A DNA stretch of 64,000 nucleotides from an uncultured Phycisphaerales bacterium (GTDB lineage Bacteria; Planctomycetota; Phycisphaerae; WQYP01), in NCBI GenBank assembly GCA_903845195.1, contig CAIMWO010000094.1, positions 1-64,000 of the forward strand. Direction: 5' to 3'. This document shows, piece by piece, positions 18,242-25,595 of the stretch; position 1 is the stretch's first letter, and each line of letters opens with the position of its first letter. The position numbers and the translations under genes were made by a program. The notes beneath the pieces are model-generated. The model was not told the DNA's origin. It saw only the letters and a program-made list of their open reading frames with translations, and searched no databases.

Positions 18242-18859
18242 ATGTCTGACATGCTCGCGCTAAGTGTTCATGATTTTTTGACCGCTACGGCAGCCAAGCA
18301 GCCTACGCCGGGCGGCGGCTCGGTGGCGGCCTTAACGGGGGCGCTGGGGGCTTCGCTGGCGGCGATGGCGATGGAGTATACGGTCGGCAAGAAGGCGTAT
18401 GCGGCGCACGATGCAGCGGTGCGGGGGGCACTTCAGCAGTTTCATCAGGCATCGAAACTTTTTCGCGAGCTGCTGGCGGAGGATGTGGCCGCGTATGCAG
18501 CGCTTTCGGCGTTGTTGAAGCTTTCGCCGGAGGAACGGGCGAGGAATGCGGATTATTTGCCGACGGTGATCGCGGCGATACGAGTGCCGCAATCCGTGGG
18601 GGCGCTGGCGATGAATGTGTTGGATCTGTGCGCGTCGCTGCGGGACAAGACGAACAAATACATCCTTTCTGATCTGGCGATTGCGGCGGTTTTGGCGCAT
18701 GCGACGGTGCATGGTTCGGAGTTCAATGTCTGCATCAATCTGCCGCTGCTGGGGGATGTGGAGGAAGCTGCGGTCATCAGGAAATCGACGGGGGAATTGA
18801 CCGCGCGGGCGGATGCTGCGTATAGCGCGCTCCGCGGCGGGATACTTTCTCAAGGCTGA
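18242..18859 (+). CDS. Cyclodeaminase/cyclohydrolase family protein (FTCD_C fold)
   Basis: A 205-residue all-helical protein with the family signature TPGGGSVAALTGALGASLAAM near residues 21-41. Family members are formiminotetrahydrofolate cyclodeaminase domains and the methenyltetrahydrofolate cyclohydrolase FchA, so a one-carbon folate role is the best guess. Length fits a stand-alone domain. No formyltransferase or histidine-degradation gene is adjacent, so the substrate is uncertain. Confidence 0.8.
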   Translation: MSDMLALSVHDFLTATAAKQPTPGGGSVAALTGALGASLAAMAMEYTVGKKAYAAHDAAVRGALQQFHQASKLFRELLAEDVAAYAALSALLKLSPEERARNADYLPTVIAAIRVPQSVGALAMNVLDLCASLRDKTNKYILSDLAIAAVLAHATVHGSEFNVCINLPLLGDVEEAAVIRKSTGELTARADAAYSALRGGILSQG

Positions 18860-18942
18860 TCCGTCCAATGCCAATCGCCACGGCGGATGGGCATTGGGAC
18901 ATCCATCAAACAAATACCCCTTTCGCAGCCGATATATAGCCT

Positions 18943-19239
18943 ATGGATAGTCCTGGACCACTTTCCGATCCTGACGACTACATTCTCGATCTTTCGAGTG
19001 GCGGCACTCCTGAAGCGGATGCAGGTGCGTCGCGTCCCGTGAAGCAGCAGAATCCAAAAGTTGGGAATACGAAGAGTGTGTATCTTTCGATTCATTTCAA
19101 GTGCTGCAATGTTTATGCACCGATCTACAAGAACGCGGCCGGAACGGCTTATGCCGGTCATTGCCCGCGGTGCCAGCGCCAGCTGTCCGTTCCCATAGGG
19201 CCGGGCGGCACCACGCAGCGCGTTTTTGAAGCGGGGTGA
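18943..19239 (+). CDS. Small zinc-ribbon-like hypothetical protein
   Basis: A 98-residue protein. The first 45 residues are polar. The second half has CC near residues 54-55 (FKCCNVYAPIYK) and a CPRC knuckle near 73-76, which together could bind one zinc. No Shine-Dalgarno is visible before ATG 18943, but an AT-rich TATATA (18932-18937) lies 5 bases upstream, so a leaderless message is possible. Function unknown. Confidence 0.55.
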   Translation: MDSPGPLSDPDDYILDLSSGGTPEADAGASRPVKQQNPKVGNTKSVYLSIHFKCCNVYAPIYKNAAGTAYAGHCPRCQRQLSVPIGPGGTTQRVFEAG

Positions 19240-19254
19240 TTCCATTGGCGCCTC

Positions 19255-19284
19255 TTGACCTTACCCCCTTCGAGTCGATATAAG
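19255..19284 (+). promoter_or_regulatory. Promoter of the leucine leader
   Basis: TTGACC at 19255-19260 and TATAAG at 19279-19284 with an 18-base spacer look like a sigma-70-type promoter. The expected start of transcription falls at or next to the leader-peptide ATG (19292), so this message may be leaderless or nearly so, although AAGGAAAGG also precedes the ATG. Confidence 0.55.
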
Positions 19285-19291
19285 GAAAGGC

Positions 19292-19354
19292 ATGAAACTC
19301 GTGACCCTTCAGCTTCAACTGCAGCTTCTTAGCCTTCTTACGGATCGCTCGTAG
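19292..19354 (+). CDS. leuL: Leucine leader peptide for leuA attenuation
   Basis: A 20-residue peptide, MKLVTLQLQLQLLSLLTDRS, with eight leucines. Six of the eight Leu codons are CTT and one is CTC, whereas neighbouring genes mostly use CTG, so the codons would be read slowly when leucyl-tRNA is short. It is preceded by the purine-rich AAGGAAAGG and ends at TAG 19352-19354. The following hairpins and terminator, and leuA 126 bases downstream of the stop, match the classical leader-peptide attenuator design. Confidence 0.85.
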   Translation: MKLVTLQLQLQLLSLLTDRS

Positions 19355-19418
19355 GGTCACCCAACGTTTTGAATAAAACTGGAACCCCGCGAGTGATCCT
19401 CGCGGGGTTCTTCGTTTT
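19301..19418 (+). promoter_or_regulatory. leuA transcription attenuator
   Basis: Three pairings are visible. Pause stem: 19301-19308 (GTGACCCT) with 19353-19360 (AGGGTCAC). Antiterminator: 19342-19351 (GGATCGCTCG) with 19390-19399 (CGAGTGATCC), 10 pairs including one G-U. Terminator: 19382-19393 with 19399-19410, a 12-bp GC-rich stem with a 5-nt loop followed by TTCGTTTTTT. The antiterminator and terminator share 19390-19393 and the loop, so they exclude each other. A ribosome stalled on the Leu codons leaves 19342-19351 free; one at the stop codon covers it and lets the terminator form. Confidence 0.82.
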
Positions 19419-19480
19419 TTGGGATAATGTCAGCCCCAGAGCCCCGCAGCCGGACGCTCGCTCTATTTTCAGGAGTCGCC

Positions 19481-21088
19481 ATGGAAACGCCCGCTCAATC
19501 CTCCCCCCCCCAGCCCACCCCCCCCGCCACTGCCGGTCATTCGCAGGGTGGGGAACTCATCCGCATCTTTGACACGACGCTCCGCGATGGGGAGCAGTCG
19601 CCGGGGGCGTCGATGAACCTCAAGGAGAAGCTGGAGATTGCGCGGGCGCTGGAACAGCTCGGCGTGGACATCATCGAGGCGGGATTTCCGATCACCAGCC
19701 AGGGGGATTTTGATGCGGTGACTGCGATCTCATCGGAGATTACAGGCGCGACCATCGCCGGTCTGGCGCGGTGCACGGAGAAGGATGTGCGGCGTGCGGG
19801 GGAAGCGGTCAAGCATGCCAAGAAGGGACGCATTCACGTGTTCTGCGCCACCAGCAAGATTCACCGCGAGTTCAAGCTGAAGAAGGCCAAGGATGAGATC
19901 ATCCGGATGACGACGGAGAATGTGCGCCTGGCGCGCGAGTATGTGGACGATGTGGAATTTTCGCCGGAGGACGCGTCGCGGACGGAGCACGATTACCTGG
20001 CGGAAGTGGTGCATGCGGCGATCGAGGCGGGGGCGACGACGATCAATTGCCCGGATACCGTCGGCTTCATCACGCCGGCAGAATATCGCATCATGTTTGA
20101 GTACCTGATCGCCCATGTGCCGGGCGCGAAGAATGTGATTTTCTCGACGCATTGCCACAATGATCTGGGGCTCGCGGTGGCGAACTCGCTGGCGGGCGTG
20201 CAGGGCGGCGCGCGGCAGGTGGAATGCACGGTCAACGGCATCGGCGAGCGGGCGGGGAATGCGTCGCTGGAAGAGATCGTCATGGCCATCCGCACGCGCC
20301 ACGACCAATACCCGTATGCCACGCGCATCCAGACGAAGAAGCTGGTGCCCACATCGCGGCTGGTTTCTTCGCTCTCCGGATTGCACGTGCAGCGCAATAA
20401 GGCGATTGTGGGCGAGAACGCGTTTGCACACGAGTCCGGCATTCACCAGGACGGCATGCTCAAGAACAAGTCCACGTATGAAATCATGCTGCCGACTGAT
20501 GTGGGGTGGGCGCGGTCGGAAAATGTGCTCGGAAAACACTCCGGTAGGCATGCGTTCAAGACGCGCCTGGAAGAACTGGGCCTGCGTTTGAATGATGACG
20601 TCCTCAATAAGTCTTTCGAGCAGTTCAAGACGCTGTGCGACAAGAAGAAAGAAATTTACGATGAGGACCTCGAGGCGATCGTCGAGGACCAGTTTGAAAA
20701 TGTGGAACAACTGTTCAAGCTCAAGAGCCTGCAAGTTGTCGCCTCGACCAATGGGACTCCGACGGCGACCGTGACGCTGGTGGATTCCGGCGGCGCAGAG
20801 ATCACCGATGCGGCGACCGGCGATGGGCCGATCGATGCGATGTTTGCGGTGATTCAGCGTATTACGCAGATCAGCGCGACGCTGGTGAATTACCAGGTGC
20901 GCTCGGTGACGGGCGGTAAAGAGGCCCAGGGCGAGGCGGTGGTCGAACTCATGCACTCGGATCGGAAGGTACGCGGCCGGGGCGTGTCGACGGACATTCT
21001 TGAGGCGTCGGCGAAGGCGTACCTGGCGGCGATCAACCGCATTCGGACGCTAACGAAGAAGACTGTGAGCCAGGGGACGCCGATATGA
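19481..21088 (+). CDS. leuA: 2-isopropylmalate synthase
   Basis: About 535 residues. It condenses acetyl-CoA with 2-oxoisovalerate in the first committed step of leucine synthesis. AGGAG at 19471-19475 fixes ATG 19481. After about 25 Pro/Ser-rich residues comes the TIM-barrel start RIFDTTLRDGEQSPG; the metal-binding HCHND motif (near residue 225) and GIGERAGN (near 254) are present. The C-terminal regulatory domain for leucine feedback starts around residue 400. The attenuator upstream gives a second layer of leucine control. No leuB, leuC or leuD is adjacent. Confidence 0.94.
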   Translation: METPAQSSPPQPTPPATAGHSQGGELIRIFDTTLRDGEQSPGASMNLKEKLEIARALEQLGVDIIEAGFPITSQGDFDAVTAISSEITGATIAGLARCTEKDVRRAGEAVKHAKKGRIHVFCATSKIHREFKLKKAKDEIIRMTTENVRLAREYVDDVEFSPEDASRTEHDYLAEVVHAAIEAGATTINCPDTVGFITPAEYRIMFEYLIAHVPGAKNVIFSTHCHNDLGLAVANSLAGVQGGARQVECTVNGIGERAGNASLEEIVMAIRTRHDQYPYATRIQTKKLVPTSRLVSSLSGLHVQRNKAIVGENAFAHESGIHQDGMLKNKSTYEIMLPTDVGWARSENVLGKHSGRHAFKTRLEELGLRLNDDVLNKSFEQFKTLCDKKKEIYDEDLEAIVEDQFENVEQLFKLKSLQVVASTNGTPTATVTLVDSGGAEITDAATGDGPIDAMFAVIQRITQISATLVNYQVRSVTGGKEAQGEAVVELMHSDRKVRGRGVSTDILEASAKAYLAAINRIRTLTKKTVSQGTPI

Positions 21089-21090
21089 CG

Positions 21091-21227
21091 AGAAGCAAGA
21101 AGCAAGAATAAAGAAGTAAAGAAGCAAGAAGTTAACGGTGTGCGTGCTCCTGATCGGGTCCTTACCCAATCAGGAGCACGCCACTCATTTTTGCTTTCTT
21201 GCTTCTTTATTCTTGCTTCTTGCTTCT
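21091..21227. repeat. Nested inverted repeat with heptamer array and hairpin copy 2
   Basis: Outer arms: 21091-21116 and 21202-21227 are exact 26-bp complements made of heptamers of the AGAAGCA type (the left array runs to about 21132). Inside lies a second copy of the dispersed hairpin (21143-21159 and 21164-21180, one mismatch, loop CCTT). The block sits between the convergent leuA and UroD-like genes and could act as a two-way terminator. Confidence 0.85.
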
Positions 21228-21231
21228 GCTC

Positions 21232-22239
21232 TTACCGGTAGATGCCTTCTTCGCGCCAGACTTTCAGCATGAGTTCGTAGCGTTTCAGTTGCATGCCGGT
21301 GTAGATGCAGTTGCTGGTGGAGAAGATGTAGCCGCCGCCGGGCATGCCGTGGCGGAGGGCGTAGCGGACGGATTCGATGACCTGTTCGTCGGTGCCGGTG
21401 TCGAGCAGGGCGCAACTGACGTTGCCGATGAGGCAGACCTTGTCGCCGACGCGTTTCTTGACCTCGGCGATGTCAACGCCGCCCTGGGGATCGAGGCTGT
21501 GAATGGCGTGGGGATTGGCGGCGACCAGGGCATCGAGGATCGGCATGATGTTGCCGTCGGTGTGCTTGATGACGTAGAAGCCGAGTTCGCGATAGCCGGC
21601 GATGAGCCGCACCATGTAGGGGGTGATGAATTCGTCGAACATGGCCGGGGAGAGGAAGGGGTTGTCGTTGAAGCAATAGTCGGCGCAGAGCGCGTAGCAG
21701 TCGAGCACGCCGTGCTTTTTGTATCTGACGGCGCGTTCGAGGGAGCTATCGACCCAGGCCGCGGCGCTGTCTTTGAGTTCCTGGGGGCGGTCGGCGATAT
21801 CCTCGACGAATTTCATCATGCCGGCGCCGTCGGGGATCGAGTAGGTGGCGTCACCATGCATCATGAGGAAGTACTGGCGGTTGGATTGCTGGGCGATGTG
21901 TTCCAGGGTGCGCATTTTTTCGTCATCGCCGGAGGTGCCGCCACTGCTGCCCCAGCCGCTGGGCTCATGGAAGAAGATGGCGGAGTGGTTGTAGGTGCGG
22001 GCGGTGGTCACGAAGAGGTCGGCGATGTCGCGGCGATGGAGATCGCGCTCGCGATCGGACATTTGATCCCATTGGCCGTAGTGGCGCTGGGAGGGATGAA
22101 GCCGGCCGAAGGCTTCCATTGTCAGGAAGAAAACGAGTTCGAAATGGGGCACGAGGCCGGTGATCGGGCGGCGCTCCAGGCAGGCAATGAAACGTTCGCG
22201 GGGGGTGGACGGAATACTCGCGGGTGCAGTGACACTCAC
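21232..22239 (-). CDS. Uroporphyrinogen decarboxylase-family protein (methyltransferase-like subgroup)
   Basis: A 335-residue URO-D barrel protein. GGAGG 8 bases upstream places the start at GTG 22239; the frame upstream has no conserved sequence. The motifs KHTDGNIMPILDAL (about residue 218) and LIGNVSCALL (about 265) belong to the corrinoid/methyltransferase-like URO-D group found in catabolic clusters, not to heme biosynthesis HemE. It follows the PhyH gene on the same strand and is probably co-expressed with it under the divergent AraC regulator. Substrate unknown. Confidence 0.75.
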   Translation of the reverse strand: MSVTAPASIPSTPRERFIACLERRPITGLVPHFELVFFLTMEAFGRLHPSQRHYGQWDQMSDRERDLHRRDIADLFVTTARTYNHSAIFFHEPSGWGSSGGTSGDDEKMRTLEHIAQQSNRQYFLMMHGDATYSIPDGAGMMKFVEDIADRPQELKDSAAAWVDSSLERAVRYKKHGVLDCYALCADYCFNDNPFLSPAMFDEFITPYMVRLIAGYRELGFYVIKHTDGNIMPILDALVAANPHAIHSLDPQGGVDIAEVKKRVGDKVCLIGNVSCALLDTGTDEQVIESVRYALRHGMPGGGYIFSTSNCIYTGMQLKRYELMLKVWREEGIYR

Positions 22240-22304
22240 AACAGGACCTCCAAAAGAACCGGATGACTCCCCTGACGCGATCGGTATGGTCGCGCAAGGA
22301 CGCC

Positions 22305-22335
22305 GCGGCGGCAAGGACCATTTCCTTGCCGCCGC
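22305..22335. other. Strong intercistronic hairpin
   Basis: Arms 22305-22317 (GCGGCGGCAAGGA) and 22323-22335 are exact 13-bp complements with a 5-nt loop, between the PhyH stop and the UroD-like start. No T-run follows on the coding strand. It may tune expression between the two genes or protect the upstream message. Confidence 0.65.
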
Positions 22336-22432
22336 AGCGTTATTCATGCTGTTTTGCGGCGGTCCGTCAGGTGGACGGAGGCACGTGCTCAAGGTGCCGG
22401 CCGCAAATTTTGCAGGCTCCTGTGCCGCCGCG

Positions 22433-23302
22433 TTACTTCACGGCGACAGCGGGCTGACCCATGGTCGAGCCCATCATACCCCCGCCCATGGCGCCCATCG
22501 CACCCATCGCCGGCGCGGCCGTGCCGTTGTCGGAGAGCGGTTTGGTGGTGCAGCAGGACGGATCGACTCCGGCGAGCATCATGCCCTGGCCGCGGGAAAC
22601 GTGCTCGTGGCGGACGGGGCGATCTTCCGGATCGCGCATCTGCACCAGTACGGTGGTGCGGGCTTCGGATGACACGTTCAGGCCCGAGCCGTGGATGGTC
22701 AGGTAGCTGAAGAAGACGGCATCACCGGCTTCGGCAGGAAGGGGCAGGGCCTTTTCGACCGGGTATTCCTCGGGTGAGAGCGAATGGTCGGGGCGATCAG
22801 ACGGAATCACGCCGAGTTTGTGCGATCCGGGGACTACCCGAAGGCAGCCCTTCTCGATGGGGGCATCATCAAAGTGGAAGATCACCGCGATCATGGAATG
22901 TTTTTCGTGTTCGAAATAGGGCGTGTCCTGGTGCATGGGGAACGGTGCGCCTTTTTCGGGCGGCTTGATGAACATCTTCGAGTGGTGCAACTGGACGTTG
23001 GGGCCGATGATCGATTGTGCGATGGAGGTCATCCGTTCATCGACGATGAGGCGTGCGAACGCGGCGCTGTAGAACTGCACATCATGGCAGTGCTGCAGGA
23101 CGGGTTTCTTGCCGGAGGCATCGGCCTTGACGGTCGACCAGACGGCATCGATATCGCGGAACTTTTGCAGGCGAGCGGCGAGCTCGTGGCACTCTTTTCG
23201 ATACTCCGCAGCCTCCTGCTTGGTCAGCAGGCCTTTGACGACGACGTAACCATTCTTCTCGTAAAACGTTTTTTCTTCCGGGGTCAATCCGCGCTTGGGC
23301 AT
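22433..23302 (-). CDS. Phytanoyl-CoA dioxygenase (PhyH) family protein
   Basis: A 289-residue Fe(II)/2-oxoglutarate-dependent oxygenase-like protein. AAGGAG 6 bases before ATG 23302 sets the start. The iron site reads HQD in PMHQDTPYFEHEKHSM (about residue 129), with the distal His in TIHGSGLNVS (about 217) and Arg in SEARTTVL (about 227). The C-terminal tail MGAMGAMGGGMMG is a Met/Gly low-complexity stretch not typical of the family. Its partner genes suggest degradation of a small methylated or alkylated compound; this is inference. Confidence 0.82.
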   Translation of the reverse strand: MPKRGLTPEEKTFYEKNGYVVVKGLLTKQEAAEYRKECHELAARLQKFRDIDAVWSTVKADASGKKPVLQHCHDVQFYSAAFARLIVDERMTSIAQSIIGPNVQLHHSKMFIKPPEKGAPFPMHQDTPYFEHEKHSMIAVIFHFDDAPIEKGCLRVVPGSHKLGVIPSDRPDHSLSPEEYPVEKALPLPAEAGDAVFFSYLTIHGSGLNVSSEARTTVLVQMRDPEDRPVRHEHVSRGQGMMLAGVDPSCCTTKPLSDNGTAAPAMGAMGAMGGGMMGSTMGQPAVAVK

Positions 23303-23404
23303 TGGGGGCTCCTTTCCCATGTTCCAACCGAGCGTTCACGGCACCGGCACAGAACCGGGGCATACGCATCGTGGGAATTTGTAGCATGTTGACCGGGGCG
23401 CAAA

Positions 23405-23443
23405 CAATTGGAACGATTTGCCAATTGTGGTATAAATTCAACA
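23405..23443 (+). promoter_or_regulatory. AraC promoter with overlapping palindrome
   Basis: TTGGAA (23408-23413), a 17-base spacer and TATAAA (23431-23436) form a good promoter ending 7 bases before ATG 23444, which suggests a leaderless message. An 8-bp inverted repeat (ACAATTGG 23405-23412, CCAATTGT 23421-23428) overlaps the -35 box and could be the AraC-type operator. On the other strand TTGTTT with TACAAA 18 bases later could drive the PhyH operon, sharing the same palindrome. Confidence 0.55.
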
Positions 23444-24313
23444 ATGATGAAGCCCACTTCCAGTACCGCTGCCTCCGAAGGACGGCCTTTGCCGCGGCAT
23501 TGGACGCCTACGCTTCACAACGCCGGACAGTTTCCTTTGGATGAGCGCGGCTATCAAACGAAGTACATGGCCAGGACGCACGCCCTCCATATTCACCTCT
23601 ATACGGGTGTGGTACAAATCGGGGCGCAGAGTTACGCCCTGCAGCCGGGTGACTGCACGCTTTCGCCTGCCGGCATCGTGAGCGCTTATGACTTGCCACA
23701 GGCCGGATATCACTGGTGCGTGCATTTCGCCCCCCCTACTGCCACCCCGCGGCGAGCGGCGGACGATACTTTTCGCATCCCGCTTCACCTGCGTCTGGGG
23801 CCCAGGCGGGAATTCATTATCGATCGGCTCAAACAGGTGACCGGTTTCTATGCCAGGGGTAAATTCGGCGACCGCAATGCCGCCGCAGTCGCCGCGGCAG
23901 GGTTTCAGGAAACGCTGCTCCAGATTGCGATGCTCGCCGAGCCCCAGCGAGCGCCACAGCCGACGGCTGCGGATACCGCGCTGGAAAAACTGCTCACCAT
24001 CCTGCACGCGCGCTTCAACGAGCCGTTGCGGGTGGAACAACTGGCGGACGAAGTGGAACTGACCCAGAATTATCTTGCCCGCTGTTTCCGCAGCCGTTTT
24101 GGCATGACGATCCCCCGTTACTTGTTGACTCGGCGCATCGATCATTCCTGCTACCTGCTGACCGCCACCAACATGCCGGTGCATCGCGTGGCCCAGCGTG
24201 TCGGATTGCCGGATGCCCAGTATTTCAACAAGCAATTTCGCCGCATCACGGGACAGAGCCCGTCTGTCTACCGCAGCATCCATGCGAATATGCCGCCGCG
24301 TAACATTCAGTAA
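23444..24313 (+). CDS. AraC-family transcriptional regulator
   Basis: About 289 residues from ATG 23444. An N-terminal cupin-like ligand domain (YTGVVQIGAQSYALQPGDCTL near residues 50-70) is followed by a C-terminal pair of helix-turn-helix motifs (EPLRVEQLADEVELTQNYLARCFRSRFG and PVHRVAQRVGLPDAQYFNKQFRRITGQSP) ending with the usual AraC tail. It is divergent from the PhyH/UroD-like genes, which makes those its most likely targets. The promoter places transcription start at the ATG. Confidence 0.85.
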   Translation: MMKPTSSTAASEGRPLPRHWTPTLHNAGQFPLDERGYQTKYMARTHALHIHLYTGVVQIGAQSYALQPGDCTLSPAGIVSAYDLPQAGYHWCVHFAPPTATPRRAADDTFRIPLHLRLGPRREFIIDRLKQVTGFYARGKFGDRNAAAVAAAGFQETLLQIAMLAEPQRAPQPTAADTALEKLLTILHARFNEPLRVEQLADEVELTQNYLARCFRSRFGMTIPRYLLTRRIDHSCYLLTATNMPVHRVAQRVGLPDAQYFNKQFRRITGQSPSVYRSIHANMPPRNIQ

Positions 24314-24449
24314 ACATCGCCACATGGAAATTTCCCGCCTCTGGGAACTCCACGCTCTATAATTTTGACAATTACATCCGACAAAGCTGTGATGCCTTCT
24401 CGCGCATCATCACGCATTGACCCAGCCAGCACCCTTTCCGGAGGCCACC

Positions 24450-25475
24450 ATGAAACGATCTCTTCTTTTTGGTCTCGCGATGTTCCTCTGTGCCGCGGCG
24501 ATTTCGTTTGCGTACGCTGATGGCCCCGCGACAAAGTCCGCGCCGTACGCCGTCGCCGACCAGTTCCCCATCGCCGGCGACGCCAGATGGGACTACATCA
24601 CCGTGGATTCCAAGGCCCGCCGCCTTTACGTCACGAACGGCACGCGCATCGCCGTTCTCGATGCCGATTCTGGCAAGTCGGTCGGCGAGGTCAAACCCAC
24701 GCCCGGCATTCACGGCATCGCGCTGGACCCGGATCACAACATGGGATTCGCGACGAACGGCCAGGATGCCACTGTTTCGGTTTTCGATCTGACCACGTTC
24801 AAAACCTTGAACAAGGTCAAGGCGTCGATCAAGCCTGATGCCATCGTCTATGACCCTGCCAGCAAACTCGTTTTTGCGTGCAACGGCAAGAACGGGCCCA
24901 TCACGGTGATCGATCCCGCAGCCGTGGATGAGGAACCGCGAGCCATCGCGGTAACCGGCAAGCTTGAATTTGCAGTCGTCGACGGGAAGGGGCGCCTCTA
25001 CGTCAACGTTGAAGACAAGAACGAGCTGGTGGCGATCGACACCAAGACGCTGAAAGTGGAGGCACACTGGTCATTGGCGCCCGGCGAGGAACCGACCGGC
25101 CTGGCAATCGATGTGGCCCATCGCCGCCTGTTTGCGGGTTGCAGCGGCAATCAGAAGATGATCGTGCTCGATGCGGACTCGGGCAAAGTTCTGGCGGTGC
25201 TGCCGATCGGCAAAGGGGTTGACGGCGTCGCGTTCGATCCGGTGAGGAAGCTGGCGATCTCCGCCAATGGCCAGGATGGCACGGCCACGGTCATCGCCGA
25301 AAAGGACGCCAATACTTTCGAAGTCGCGGCGACCGTAGATACCGTTAAGTCTGCACGCACCATCGCGTATGACGAGCATACGGGCCAGCTCTATCTTCCC
25401 TGCAACCTTCCGGCAAAGGGGGATAACAAGGCGGGCTTTGGTGTGCTCGTTCTGAAGCATTCGGAGGCCCAATAG
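24450..25475 (+). CDS. Exported YncE-like beta-propeller protein
   Basis: A 341-residue protein. ATG 24450 follows a GGAGG sequence and gives a clear signal peptide (MKRSLLFGLAMFLCAAAISFAYA). The mature part has repeated blades with patterns such as VLDADSGK and VDGVAFDP, typical of seven-bladed YncE/YVTN-type propellers. These are periplasmic or surface proteins often of unknown ligand. It is followed by an AT-rich gap and an unrelated exported protein. Confidence 0.75.
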   Translation: MKRSLLFGLAMFLCAAAISFAYADGPATKSAPYAVADQFPIAGDARWDYITVDSKARRLYVTNGTRIAVLDADSGKSVGEVKPTPGIHGIALDPDHNMGFATNGQDATVSVFDLTTFKTLNKVKASIKPDAIVYDPASKLVFACNGKNGPITVIDPAAVDEEPRAIAVTGKLEFAVVDGKGRLYVNVEDKNELVAIDTKTLKVEAHWSLAPGEEPTGLAIDVAHRRLFAGCSGNQKMIVLDADSGKVLAVLPIGKGVDGVAFDPVRKLAISANGQDGTATVIAEKDANTFEVAATVDTVKSARTIAYDEHTGQLYLPCNLPAKGDNKAGFGVLVLKHSEAQ

Positions 25476-25595
25476 GATGGAAGTCATTGAAACTTGGCAG
25501 TTTGGATCCATTGAAGAAAAAATATGCTTAATCTTGCGTAATAGATGGTTTAATATGACACTAAAATAAACTTAACTGACCAAATGAGGTCTGCC

